A DNA stretch of 64,000 nt from Roseburia_C sp900315735 (lineage in GTDB: Bacteria > Bacillota > Clostridia > Lachnospirales > Lachnospiraceae). The stretch is taken from NCBI GenBank assembly GCA_052118425.1, contig JBQKHF010000017.1, one strand, 5' to 3'. The translations under genes were made by a program, and so were the position numbers. Each line of letters begins with the position of its first letter. The stretch's first letter is position 1. Under the pieces are notes generated by a model, which saw only the letters and a program-made list of their open reading frames with translations, searched no databases and was not told where the DNA came from. Positions 8,740-17,871 of this stretch are shown here, in pieces.

Positions 8740-10947
8740 TTACAGCTCCTCCTCCAATGGTTTCCACCGATCATCAGACATATCATCAACAAACTCCGTA
8801 TTATTGATATACAGCTCATCATCAATATCCCGCACAAATCCCCAGTGCAGGTTATATTTTTCTGCATACTCTTTGAATGCATTAAATTTGTTACCTATCT
8901 GCAAATCAATATTTTTACTATGACCGGATGCTTCACCGCCCTTTGTTTCGATAATCCAGTCTGTACCATCCTTCAAGTGAACAATGTAATCCGGATAAAA
9001 CAACCATTGTTTTAAAAAGGCATCTGTATATACGATAGAAAGATATTGCTGACCGGTATCACCGTTTTTATAAACCCATTCTACCGAATCATTTTTCTCA
9101 CAATAACGCTCAAATAACCTTTCTGGATGACTTCTAGTTTTGTCCGTAATAAATTCATTTGTATACTCTTTGTAAGCATTCATGCGCAGTAATTGACGAT
9201 TCTTTACTTCGCTATACTTATATATTTCCATTTCCGGAATATGAAACTCTGAAGTTTTTGGATGAAGTACAAGTGTCATCTGCTTACCACCCATTTGAGC
9301 AGTTACATTCTTAAAATCCATTTTAAGCTGCTTTACATTGTTAATCACAAATGCATAAAAATCCGAATTCTCCAATTCAATTAACTTGTACTTTCTCTTT
9401 TTCCCCTTGCTAAACATTCTTCTAAGAATATTCTTTACTTTCTGAGACTGCATACCCGTAACCTTTTTAATCTCATCAACAGAGTGTAACAGGTAAATAC
9501 CATGTGTATGTGTATTCACGGTTGTCTTAATTTTGATTTTGTCTTCAGAATCACTTCGTGCGAGATCTTCTGTTGTTCTAAATATTCCCTGAAGAATTTT
9601 ATTATCAATTTCATGGCTAAAATTGTAACCGCCCGCTTCAAGATTTTCCTGATTTACCTTCTTATCAGAGCCCAAATGATACTTTTCCTTGAAATAAGCA
9701 TATACTTTTTCTAACGTTTCACGTTCTCCAAGACCATCGAAGTCCAAATCTCGCATTTCTTTGGTGAGAGTAAAGTCTTTTGCTTCATCCCGAAGGAACA
9801 ACCTACGTACCTGATATGCTTTATCAAGTGCAGACAACAATCCCATCTTGTATTGCGTATCCAATGTATAGATATAACAATAATCCAGAATATTAAGCCC
9901 ATAATGTTTGCCTTCCGGCATTCGACGTATTCTACCTATGGTTTGAATCTGAAAGTCCTCACTACCTCCTTCTCGTAATTTCACGAGAATCTTTGCTCTT
10001 GGACAATCCCATCCAGTAGATATTGCCTGCTTCATTAACAGAAATGCTGGTGAACCATCCAACTTAGTCAAATCATCACTGACAATCTTCTCATCACTCA
10101 TCCATATATTGACCATACCATTATCGTATGTATATCCCATGCTGGCTAATTTTTCCTCAACCGCTTTGATTGTTTCCGGCTGTCCCATAGGAAACTGTAT
10201 CAGCACAAGTGGTCTTACTTTGACGTCCAGTCTATTATATGCCTCTGCAATTTCTTTTCGTTTATCATCTGCCAAGTCCAGCAAATACTCATAATCATTT
10301 AAAATTTCTTTACGCTCATCAACACCTTCATTGACATAAATTGCCCTGGTTATCAAACCTGCAGCAATAACATCTTCTTCACTAATTTCATAGTATTCCT
10401 GATGTGGAACTTTATTTGCGGTAGCAGAAACACGAATAATGTTCTTAGCTGCAAATGCACTAATTACATCATCAGCCTTTTTCGTATTATTCAGGTGTTC
10501 TTCATCGATAATCACTACAAATTCCGTTCCATCTTTGTGCGCTTCTGCAATCTTTTCAAATAAATTCGATCTTTCACTGTCTTTTAATGCAGTATTTCCT
10601 TTTTTCGTAACAAGCTCCCAGTTGATAAAAGTAACACTTCCCGGTTCAAATCCCGCCATCATAGAATACATAAGGTTTCTTGTATCTATATGCGGTGCCA
10701 ACTCTTCCATTCTCTCTTTACTCTGTTCCTCAAGATTTCCTTTTCCCGGGCACAGCCATACAAAGGCTGTATTTTTGCTTGTATTTTTTAGGAACTCATC
10801 TACATATTTGATAAGTATGATTGTTTTTCCCGCACCGGTTGGCGCCTTCACGGTAATGACCTGTTTGCTGGTGGTTTCAACAGTTTTATCTATCAGATAT
10901 TCCACACATTGTGTCTGAAACTCATAATCTTTTATTTTTCCTACCAT
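8740..10947 (-). CDS. Type III restriction enzyme Res subunit (short form)
   Basis: A 735-residue SF2 helicase-nuclease. Walker A APTGAGKT (35-42), DEEH box (148-151), the SAT motif VSATANK, STGWDCPRAKIL and QTIGRIRRMP (about 320-350) are the type III Res helicase motifs. Near 651-672 PD-x(n)-ETK (YPDYIVHLKDGTDWIIETKGG) is the PD-(D/E)xK nuclease site. Typical Res subunits are about 900-1000 residues, so this is a compact version. Its ATG lies within the last codons of mod (ATGGTAG overlap, 7 bp), with AGGGAGG upstream. Res cuts DNA after translocation between two unmodified, inversely oriented sites and needs Mod for recognition. Confidence 0.9.
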   Translation of the reverse strand: MVGKIKDYEFQTQCVEYLIDKTVETTSKQVITVKAPTGAGKTIILIKYVDEFLKNTSKNTAFVWLCPGKGNLEEQSKERMEELAPHIDTRNLMYSMMAGFEPGSVTFINWELVTKKGNTALKDSERSNLFEKIAEAHKDGTEFVVIIDEEHLNNTKKADDVISAFAAKNIIRVSATANKVPHQEYYEISEEDVIAAGLITRAIYVNEGVDERKEILNDYEYLLDLADDKRKEIAEAYNRLDVKVRPLVLIQFPMGQPETIKAVEEKLASMGYTYDNGMVNIWMSDEKIVSDDLTKLDGSPAFLLMKQAISTGWDCPRAKILVKLREGGSEDFQIQTIGRIRRMPEGKHYGLNILDYCYIYTLDTQYKMGLLSALDKAYQVRRLFLRDEAKDFTLTKEMRDLDFDGLGERETLEKVYAYFKEKYHLGSDKKVNQENLEAGGYNFSHEIDNKILQGIFRTTEDLARSDSEDKIKIKTTVNTHTHGIYLLHSVDEIKKVTGMQSQKVKNILRRMFSKGKKRKYKLIELENSDFYAFVINNVKQLKMDFKNVTAQMGGKQMTLVLHPKTSEFHIPEMEIYKYSEVKNRQLLRMNAYKEYTNEFITDKTRSHPERLFERYCEKNDSVEWVYKNGDTGQQYLSIVYTDAFLKQWLFYPDYIVHLKDGTDWIIETKGGEASGHSKNIDLQIGNKFNAFKEYAEKYNLHWGFVRDIDDELYINNTEFVDDMSDDRWKPLEEEL

Positions 10948-12641
10948 AATTCTCCTACCTCCCTTAACTCAAAGTCAAAGTAGCAATCCGGGATAATCTT
11001 TGTATTTATGTTTTGCAATAACTTCTCTTGGGATGTAGACAATAATACATCTTGATTGATAAATACCACTTCTATATCCTTGTATTCATCAAAATGTTTT
11101 TCAAATTCATCCATCTCATCGTCATCCATAATCATAATATACTTATGATTGTCAACTTTGACTCCATACTGTAACTGAATCATTTCCTTAGTGTGTTCCA
11201 AAAGGTCATCATAAATTTCTTCACTTTCTTTATCTACAAAATCTGTTTTGTAATATTTCAGATTGGCTGGTAATCCTTCTGAATATTGACTACCATCTGC
11301 TCGTTTTCCTGTTATAACGGTCTTCAAACGCTGATAGGTAACTTCTTCGCAAATGTTATTTTCATTATTCGTACATAAGATGAAATGGCGTTTTCCACCA
11401 TCTTCCATATTTTTTTCTAAAACAGCCTGTCCAGTCGTACCACTACCTGCAAAAAAATCAAGTATTAATGCCTTTTTATTTTTTACACATGACAACAAAA
11501 ATCTCATCAAACCTACTGGCTTGGAATATTGAAAAACTGTTTTACCATTAAACATTTTTTTAATATCTGCGGCAGCATTGGCATTCAAAATTGTAGTTAT
11601 TAAATTTTTGTAGGGTGCTGATTTTTCGATAGGTCTATTTTCGTTATCCACATTTAAATATATCTTATATCTTACAGCCCAACCATTTTCTTTCTTACTT
11701 GATGGAGTTATGTCAATAAATCCATTCCTTATACCCCATTCTACTTTTTCTTTACTCCATTTCCATGTCCAGCCATCATTTTCAAAGTTCTTTCGTCCAT
11801 TTGGATATATATCATCACCATTAGGCGACTTTATACTATAATTAAGTGTATCGCTATATCTAACACTTCCTCTATCTAACGAGTCATAATAAAATGGTCC
11901 TCTCTCATTAAAGTATTCATCCTTGTACCTATATCTTTTAGCATCAAATGCTTCATAATTTTTATCAAAAACAGAATCCATTACGGAGCAATCTTTTACA
12001 TATACTAAAATGTATTCCGTTATTGTTGCAATTCCTTTAGCATCAGATGCTCCAGTCTTTTTTTGCCATATCAAATTAGTAACAAAGCATTGCTCTCCAA
12101 ATATTTCATCGCAAATCATTTTTAGCGGATAAAGTTCATTATCATCAATACTTATAAATATAATTCCCTCTGAGGATAATAACTTATGAGCCACCTTTAA
12201 TCTGGACCACATAAATGATAACCACTTACTATTCTTGTATGAATCTAATTTATCAACAAATGTATCATCATACTTAAAGTCTTTGTTTCCCGTATTGTAT
12301 GGTGGATCGATATATATCACATCAATCTTTCCTTTATGTGTCTTCTCCAATAATTTCAAAGAATGCAGATTATCTCCCTCCAAAAGAAAATTATACTGTT
12401 CACTTTCCGGATTACCTACGATTTCCTTTTCCTCCACTTCTGTAAACACCGGAATATGTGTACGCATTTTTACATCCACTTCTTCTTCATGTTCTTCCCA
12501 CACAAGTCCATATTTTTTTGATGTCAATTCATTCTCTATCTGATTAATCGCAATCAATGATTCGTCATCACTATGCTGCTCCTTCAATGTTTCCAAAAAT
12601 TTCAACATCTTCTCTCTTTTTATCTGTGATAAATTTGCCAT
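10941..12641 (-). CDS. Type III DNA methyltransferase Mod subunit
   Basis: A 566-residue adenine methyltransferase of the beta class: catalytic DPPYNTG (112-118) precedes the SAM-binding FFAGSGTTG (about 397). Between them lies the target recognition region, beginning IWQKKTGASDAKGIATITEYILVYVKD, a typical type III Mod context. Mod methylates one strand of a short asymmetric site and recruits Res. It begins 9 bp after the UvrD-nuclease gene and overlaps res by 7 bp, so the three genes are surely one transcript. The recognition sequence cannot be deduced. No long simple-sequence tract that would suggest phase variation was seen. Confidence 0.93.
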   Translation of the reverse strand: MANLSQIKREKMLKFLETLKEQHSDDESLIAINQIENELTSKKYGLVWEEHEEEVDVKMRTHIPVFTEVEEKEIVGNPESEQYNFLLEGDNLHSLKLLEKTHKGKIDVIYIDPPYNTGNKDFKYDDTFVDKLDSYKNSKWLSFMWSRLKVAHKLLSSEGIIFISIDDNELYPLKMICDEIFGEQCFVTNLIWQKKTGASDAKGIATITEYILVYVKDCSVMDSVFDKNYEAFDAKRYRYKDEYFNERGPFYYDSLDRGSVRYSDTLNYSIKSPNGDDIYPNGRKNFENDGWTWKWSKEKVEWGIRNGFIDITPSSKKENGWAVRYKIYLNVDNENRPIEKSAPYKNLITTILNANAAADIKKMFNGKTVFQYSKPVGLMRFLLSCVKNKKALILDFFAGSGTTGQAVLEKNMEDGGKRHFILCTNNENNICEEVTYQRLKTVITGKRADGSQYSEGLPANLKYYKTDFVDKESEEIYDDLLEHTKEMIQLQYGVKVDNHKYIMIMDDDEMDEFEKHFDEYKDIEVVFINQDVLLSTSQEKLLQNINTKIIPDCYFDFELREVGELW

Positions 12642-12650
12642 GATTTCCTC

Positions 12651-15344
12651 CTAAATCGCGTATTGTTTCTTTTCCGTTTTACTTAAACACAAATGATTCA
12701 AATGACATTTTGAACAGTTTTCTTTGTTACATTTACGCGGCAAATTGTTGTTTCTAATGTTTGTTGCCGCATCAGTAATTTCTTTCCGAACATCTTGGAT
12801 TACTGTTTCTGTCACCTCTTCTTTGATTCTTTTCTCTGAGTCCAACTGATAGACTTCCATATAATCTGCCTGTTCCCCAGTTAGTTCCTGATATCCTAAC
12901 GCATATATTTTTAATTGTTCTTTATTAATTGATTCCACCACTTCCTTGTTTGCAGTTTTGAAATCAACAATCGCTATTTTATCTTTGCCATCCGAATTGA
13001 TTTTCTTTACCAAATCAATTCGACCATTTACCCTGACGCCATCCCCCATATCTACTTCAACATCAGATTCTGCCATATAAACATTTTCCATATCATCCCG
13101 GTTATGTTCCACATAGTTATTGATTGCCCTTGTAACACTCTTATACATATTTTCCTCCAGTTTCGCAGTCGCATAGGGAAAGTAAAATGACTCGTCTATC
13201 ATTTTCTTTACATTGTCTTTGGTCAAATCTTCTCCGTTCATCACCGCAATATGTATATTTTTCACAATTTCATGCAACACATTTCCATATCCAAGTGCCG
13301 GCACAATCGGCTGTTCAAATCCGTAAAACATAGATAACTTGAACCGATACGGACATTCAAAATAATCCTCTAGCAAAGAAAAGTTTAAGGAAATTGGCAT
13401 GCTTTCCTGTTTTGTATTCGGTAGATTTGCCGGATCATATTGTATGTTTCCATCATATTTTACTAAATAGGAGGATTCCTTTGCTTCTTCTAAAAATGGA
13501 GAAATAAATTTATCATGACCGTTTATCGAACGTGTCAAATATAAATATTTCTTTGCTCTGGTTACCGCCACATAAAAAAGTTTTCTCTCCTCTTCAATAT
13601 CACCTTCAAATCTATCTGCATTAGTTATCCACGCTTTATCAATCACATGCCAAATCCCCTTTCCACCAACACGCTGTGCTGGAAAGAAATTTCTATTGAG
13701 CTGTGGAATGAATACTGCTGCAAACTCCAAGCCTTTGGACTGGTGTACAGTCATAATACTAACCGCATCTGGTTTTGCATAGGAATTGGTCATATATCCT
13801 TCTGGATAATATTGTGATGCCGTATATTTTAGAAACGAACAAAAGTTATTGAGTTTTGTTCTTGGTTTTTGCGTATAATTAATAATCTCATAATCCGCAA
13901 TCACCTGACTAAATTTTCCGAGGTTATACATAATCACTTCTGTTTCATTTTTGCCATCCTCCGTTAAGGAAATACGTCGAAGAAACTCGTGATAAATAGC
14001 CTGTAAATTAAATTCAGAATATAACCTTATTTCTTTTACATCAATAGTTGCCAAATACTGCATTGCATCTGCTACCTCTTTTTTATCAAGAGGATAGTCT
14101 ATCTGCAACCATCTTTCAAAAAGCTCCGTTGCCGGAATATCACCATTTAAATAATCAAAAATACCTTTTGCTGCATTACATTCTTTTGTCTCAAATAAAT
14201 CATTCACACCTTCTACAACAAATGGAATATCATGTGCTTCCAATACTTCGGCAATTTTTCCGCTAACTTTTCTTTTCCGTAGCAAGATTGCAATTTCTGA
14301 ATAAGGGATACCTATTTCATGAAGTTTCATAATTCTCCGAGCTATAAATGTAAATTCATCTTCCATGTCCGAATACTCTTCATACGCAAGGTCCCCTATA
14401 TCATATTTCGTCTTACAACCTGAAGTCATTGTTTTTGGCAATCGCCTATCGTTATTGACTATGATTCTTCTTGCCACATCAACAACGCCTTCCGTACTTC
14501 GATAATCCTTATCCAGCACAATATATTTTTTTATATTATACCTTTCCTTAAATGTAAGGATATTCCTAGGATCACTTCCTCTAAATTGATAAATTGTCTG
14601 GTCATCATCACCTACAACACAGATATTCGCGCCAAATTCTTTTAATATTTCTATCAATCTTTCTTGTATGGGATTTGTGTCCTGATATTCATCAACCGTT
14701 AAATACTTCACTTTGTTTTTAATAATCTCAGCAAATTCTTGATTTGTTTCAAGCTGGTTTATCATTTCTCGAAGAATCAGAGAATAATCAAATTTCTTTT
14801 CTTCATACATTTTATTACGATATTTCTCAAAAGCGATACGAGTCTTCTCATCCCACTTATCCTGTTCAAACCAGTTTTCATTCAATACGCTCATAACCGA
14901 GATAAACAAAGAAGTTTCTACATACTTTTTCAAGTCCAAATCCTGCATACCGCATTCTTCATAGTATCTCTCTACAAATAATTTTGTCTGTATCTCATCC
15001 AATACTGTGAACTTCTGAAACTCAGGTATATAATCTTGTAACATTCTTATGCAAAACCCATGAATGGTTCCAACATACATATGTGCAAACCCTTTTGTAT
15101 GTCCTAATACAGATTTCCCATAAGCATTAATACGACCTTTTAATTCTTCTGCCGCTTTCTTTGTAAACGTAAATGCCACTATATTTTCAGGCAATACATC
15201 CGGCTTTGACTTCAAAATATTCACAATTCTTCTTGTTACAACACCGGTTTTTCCAGCACCAGCACAGGCGATAATTTCTAAATCTTCATTTATTGTTTCG
15301 ACTGCTTCTCTCTGTCTTTCTGAAAGACCTTCAAATATATCCAT
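12651..15344 (-). CDS. UvrD helicase fused to a Cas4/AddB-like Fe-S nuclease
   Basis: An 897-residue protein. The ATG at 15344 has GGAAAGGAGC upstream; the longer frame from 15377 lacks support. SF1 motifs: Walker A ACAGAGKTG (26-34), VDEYQDTNP, GDDDQTIYQFRGSD, TVHQSKGLE and LFYVAVTRAKK. The last 240 residues form a PD-(D/E)xK nuclease (FECPYRFKLS, GNVLHEIVK, RIDLV, AIVDFKTA) with an iron-sulphur type cysteine set C872, C877, C880, C886 plus the cysteine in FECPYRF. This layout resembles AddA/PcrA-type helicases with a RecB/Cas4-like nuclease. Being 9 bp upstream of mod, it probably processes DNA ends made by the type III enzyme, an inference. It is not the housekeeping AddAB, which would be a gene pair. 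Confidence 0.85.
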   Translation of the reverse strand: MDIFEGLSERQREAVETINEDLEIIACAGAGKTGVVTRRIVNILKSKPDVLPENIVAFTFTKKAAEELKGRINAYGKSVLGHTKGFAHMYVGTIHGFCIRMLQDYIPEFQKFTVLDEIQTKLFVERYYEECGMQDLDLKKYVETSLFISVMSVLNENWFEQDKWDEKTRIAFEKYRNKMYEEKKFDYSLILREMINQLETNQEFAEIIKNKVKYLTVDEYQDTNPIQERLIEILKEFGANICVVGDDDQTIYQFRGSDPRNILTFKERYNIKKYIVLDKDYRSTEGVVDVARRIIVNNDRRLPKTMTSGCKTKYDIGDLAYEEYSDMEDEFTFIARRIMKLHEIGIPYSEIAILLRKRKVSGKIAEVLEAHDIPFVVEGVNDLFETKECNAAKGIFDYLNGDIPATELFERWLQIDYPLDKKEVADAMQYLATIDVKEIRLYSEFNLQAIYHEFLRRISLTEDGKNETEVIMYNLGKFSQVIADYEIINYTQKPRTKLNNFCSFLKYTASQYYPEGYMTNSYAKPDAVSIMTVHQSKGLEFAAVFIPQLNRNFFPAQRVGGKGIWHVIDKAWITNADRFEGDIEEERKLFYVAVTRAKKYLYLTRSINGHDKFISPFLEEAKESSYLVKYDGNIQYDPANLPNTKQESMPISLNFSLLEDYFECPYRFKLSMFYGFEQPIVPALGYGNVLHEIVKNIHIAVMNGEDLTKDNVKKMIDESFYFPYATAKLEENMYKSVTRAINNYVEHNRDDMENVYMAESDVEVDMGDGVRVNGRIDLVKKINSDGKDKIAIVDFKTANKEVVESINKEQLKIYALGYQELTGEQADYMEVYQLDSEKRIKEEVTETVIQDVRKEITDAATNIRNNNLPRKCNKENCSKCHLNHLCLSKTEKKQYAI

Positions 15345-15377
15345 ACAAGTGCTCCTTTCCCAAAATAACGGATTCAA

Positions 15378-15408
15378 ATCAAACTACATAACACATCTTA
15401 TCAAACTA
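15378..15408. repeat. Direct repeat between the XRE gene and the UvrD-nuclease gene
   Basis: ATCAAACTA occurs at 15378-15386 and 15400-15408, 22 bp apart (two helical turns), just upstream of the UvrD-nuclease ribosome site. It could be an operator for the small XRE protein encoded next to it. Confidence 0.3.
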
Positions 15409-15430
15409 CTTGTCCCATAATCTGTACTTA

Positions 15431-15658
15431 TTACCTGTCACCCGTTGACTCGTCTTTATCTGGTACATACTCCATAATCTCGCCATAATCCGTTCCCAAT
15501 GTTTTACATATTTTATCTAAAATAGGCATAGCAACATATTCATTTTTTCCAAGTTTTGTCATGGTATTAGGTGCTATTTCTGCTTTTTTTCTCAAATCTG
15601 CTCTGCTCATTTCTTTTTCGGCTAATTGTATCCACAATCGCTTATATGATACTGCCAT
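15431..15658 (-). CDS. Small XRE/Cro-type regulator heading the defence operon
   Basis: A 75-residue helix-turn-helix protein. The ATG at 15658 is preceded by TGGAGG with good spacing; the longer frame is rejected. It has the Cro/CI fold pattern (LWIQLAEKEMSRADLRKKAEIAPNTMTKL, then PILDKICKTLGTDYGEIMEY) typical of YozG/YvaO-like small regulators. It is the first gene of the minus-strand run that includes the R-M, HEPN, AlbA_2 and Gabija-like genes. A control (C) protein role, coordinating modification before restriction as in other R-M systems, is plausible. Its C-terminus is acidic. Confidence 0.8.
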   Translation of the reverse strand: MAVSYKRLWIQLAEKEMSRADLRKKAEIAPNTMTKLGKNEYVAMPILDKICKTLGTDYGEIMEYVPDKDESTGDR

Positions 15659-15703
15659 TGTTAATCCTCCATATAAAATCCCATTCAAACAATTCTACAT
15701 TAC

Positions 15704-15732
15704 ATCATACCATATATCTAATATCTTCTCAA
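15704..15732 (-). promoter_or_regulatory. Sigma-A promoter of the XRE-led defence operon
   Basis: On the minus strand TTGAGA (15732-15727), a 17-bp spacer and TATGAT (15709-15704) match the sigma-A consensus well. A short dyad TCGC (15740-15743) and GCGA (15752-15755) lies just upstream of the -35 box. No equally good promoter was found between later genes of the block. Confidence 0.6.
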
Positions 15733-15805
15733 TAATTATTCGCACGTTCTCGCGACTTTTTATACTTCCTTCAATAGCCAATATTTCATTTTCGTACAAA
15801 ACAGA

Positions 15806-15829
15806 GCATCGCAATCTCCATCACGATGC
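15806..15829 (-). terminator. Weak terminator after the relaxase gene
   Basis: GCATCG (15806-15811) pairs with CGATGC (15824-15829). On the minus strand TCTGTTTTG follows. It separates mobA from the defence operon promoter. Confidence 0.4.
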
Positions 15830-15837
15830 CCTTCATC

Positions 15838-17871
15838 CTATCTTCCACCTTTTACATTATCCTGATTCTTCTCTCTCATTCCCTCCTCATAAATCTTCTC
15901 GAACAATTCATACTTCTCCTGTTGCCCCAGATGCACACCTTTCCTATCCAGCACAGCGCCAAACACCTTAATTCCGGTATAATAATCCACATCTGTCAAA
16001 TCAAACACCTCTGATAAAACATACTCCGGATACCTGATTAGTTGCTCTGGATTGACACCCCACACATCCATTCTCTGCAGGATTTGCTCAACCTTCTGGT
16101 TAATCAGATGCTCAGTTTCCACTCTCGCACTATAATCTGCCAAAAGCTTCGCTTCCTCATAGATTTCATCAAAGCCTGCATTTATGCCAACTGATTCAAA
16201 ATATGACTTGACCACATCAAATGCATTTTCTATATCATTCATATCACAGCCATAGCAACGCACCTTTTCTGCCACACTGAGTTGCATATAATCATCCTTG
16301 TCAGATGGAAGCTCATCCTTTTTATCCACATCAGATGTCGTTGCATCCAATTCTCCAAAAGGTGCCTCTTCACTAGTCTTTACAATGTCTGTAGACTCGT
16401 TTTTCCCTCCTTCTAACAGTTCAGTTCCGCTTGCGTCCAAACATTCTGTCATAACATTCTCGGAAACTGCTTCAGCTACATCTTCCCCCTTACAGGTTTC
16501 TTCCATATCCATTTCCGCAACAGACGCTCCAGTCATTTCCACTTCCTGCACCCGATACGGATTCTCCGGCACTTCCACCTTATACATCTCTGTGATATCA
16601 TCCAGTTCATCAACTGGTATGCGAAGTTCCAATTCCGCCTCTTTGAGACTTCCATCCCGTTCAAGGCATCTGACTACCGCTTTTAGCTTATCCCGGATAT
16701 CCTTCTTTTGAAGTTTCAATTGCTCCAGCCTTTCCCGGTAGTCATCCTCAGATGCTTCAAAGGCAGACACATCCTCCTCTGTCTTGCATGACCTTTTCCA
16801 AACTGCCCTGTCCCGATACATCTCTTTCTGTGTCTTGCACAGTTCATCATCCGCATGCTGTAATCTCTGCTTTAACCTATATAAATCCGCAAAAGACCTA
16901 ATATCATACTTTACAACTACCAGATACTCCTCCTGCAATTCATGCATTTTCTGTATCTGCTCATACAGATAAGCCGAGCCATAGGAAAATCGCTTTTTCT
17001 CTGCCAGTCGCAGGCGATACATCCTCGTGTAACACTTTTTCTGATATGGGGATAAACTCGCTTTTCTTACTACAGGTAATGAAGTTGTATGAGCAATCGG
17101 TGCTATCAATTCCGGTTCCCCATACTTAAATAACACTTCCAGATTCTCCCTTCCAAAATCATCCGAAATAGTATCCAGTCTCTTAAATCGCTTCATCCCC
17201 GGCACTTTCACAGCGATATGCTTTTCCTGCTTTACTTCAAAGCCAGCCTTCTCCAAAAGAAATATAAAATGCTCCATACTTTCTGCATTAACGGCACAGA
17301 ATCTGGCATCCTGCTCTATCCATTTGGAAAATACCTGTTCACGTTCCCATTGCGGTCTTGCCATATTTTTAGGTTCTTGGCTGTATTCAGCCGGAGTGAT
17401 ATGAAGTCCATATTCTTCACAGAGTTTGTTGGTAATAGGCTGAAATCTGTATTTCCAGTCTCCATTATGGCACTGGAACTTATATCCCGTTACCATATTT
17501 ACACTGTTTATGACAATATGGGCATGAAGATGATTACGATCTGTATGAACAGCTACTACCGCTTCATACTCTCCGTGAAAGGCTTCCTTTGCAAATCGCA
17601 TAGCGATATCATACATAATCGCTGGTGTACCTTCCCCAGGTTTCAGGGAAATCACAAAATGATATCCCTGCCGTCCTCCTGGCTTGCCAAACATCTGCTT
17701 GGTTGCCTTCATCTGTGTATAAGCCATCTCCGGCAGGCAGTTAATACCGCCCGCCAGATGTGCCTCACCCAGTTTTTTCGGTTGCAGAATATAATTGATG
17801 GCATGTTCCAGATGAATGTCAATTCGTGCCTTACTGCTTGCTTTCATATGCATCATCTTGGTTATTGCCAT
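15838..17871 (-). CDS. mobA: MobA/VirD2-type relaxase (MOBP)
   Basis: A 677-residue relaxase. The N-terminal 250 residues form the nuclease domain: NYILQPKK (about 26), then HTDRNHLHAH with H109, H114, H116 and H118, the metal-binding three-histidine motif. Such enzymes nick oriT, stay bound to the 5' end and lead the strand through a helper conjugation machine. The middle is helical and the C-terminal third is acidic (about 440-560) before a second helical region. It overlaps mobC by 10 bp and has AGGAGG upstream. No coupling protein or type IV secretion genes are in the element, so it must be mobilized by another element. Confidence 0.9.
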   Translation of the reverse strand: MAITKMMHMKASSKARIDIHLEHAINYILQPKKLGEAHLAGGINCLPEMAYTQMKATKQMFGKPGGRQGYHFVISLKPGEGTPAIMYDIAMRFAKEAFHGEYEAVVAVHTDRNHLHAHIVINSVNMVTGYKFQCHNGDWKYRFQPITNKLCEEYGLHITPAEYSQEPKNMARPQWEREQVFSKWIEQDARFCAVNAESMEHFIFLLEKAGFEVKQEKHIAVKVPGMKRFKRLDTISDDFGRENLEVLFKYGEPELIAPIAHTTSLPVVRKASLSPYQKKCYTRMYRLRLAEKKRFSYGSAYLYEQIQKMHELQEEYLVVVKYDIRSFADLYRLKQRLQHADDELCKTQKEMYRDRAVWKRSCKTEEDVSAFEASEDDYRERLEQLKLQKKDIRDKLKAVVRCLERDGSLKEAELELRIPVDELDDITEMYKVEVPENPYRVQEVEMTGASVAEMDMEETCKGEDVAEAVSENVMTECLDASGTELLEGGKNESTDIVKTSEEAPFGELDATTSDVDKKDELPSDKDDYMQLSVAEKVRCYGCDMNDIENAFDVVKSYFESVGINAGFDEIYEEAKLLADYSARVETEHLINQKVEQILQRMDVWGVNPEQLIRYPEYVLSEVFDLTDVDYYTGIKVFGAVLDRKGVHLGQQEKYELFEKIYEEGMREKNQDNVKGGR

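Noticed and set aside
10439..10918. 159-codon plus-strand frame opposite res
   Set aside because: Complements the Res helicase motifs exactly; no independent support.
14048..14266. 72-codon plus-strand frame inside the UvrD-nuclease gene
   Set aside because: Shadow of the helicase coding sequence.
12651..15344. Housekeeping AddA or PcrA
   Set aside because: AddA would be paired with addB, and PcrA lacks a C-terminal Fe-S nuclease; location 9 bp before mod points to a defence role.
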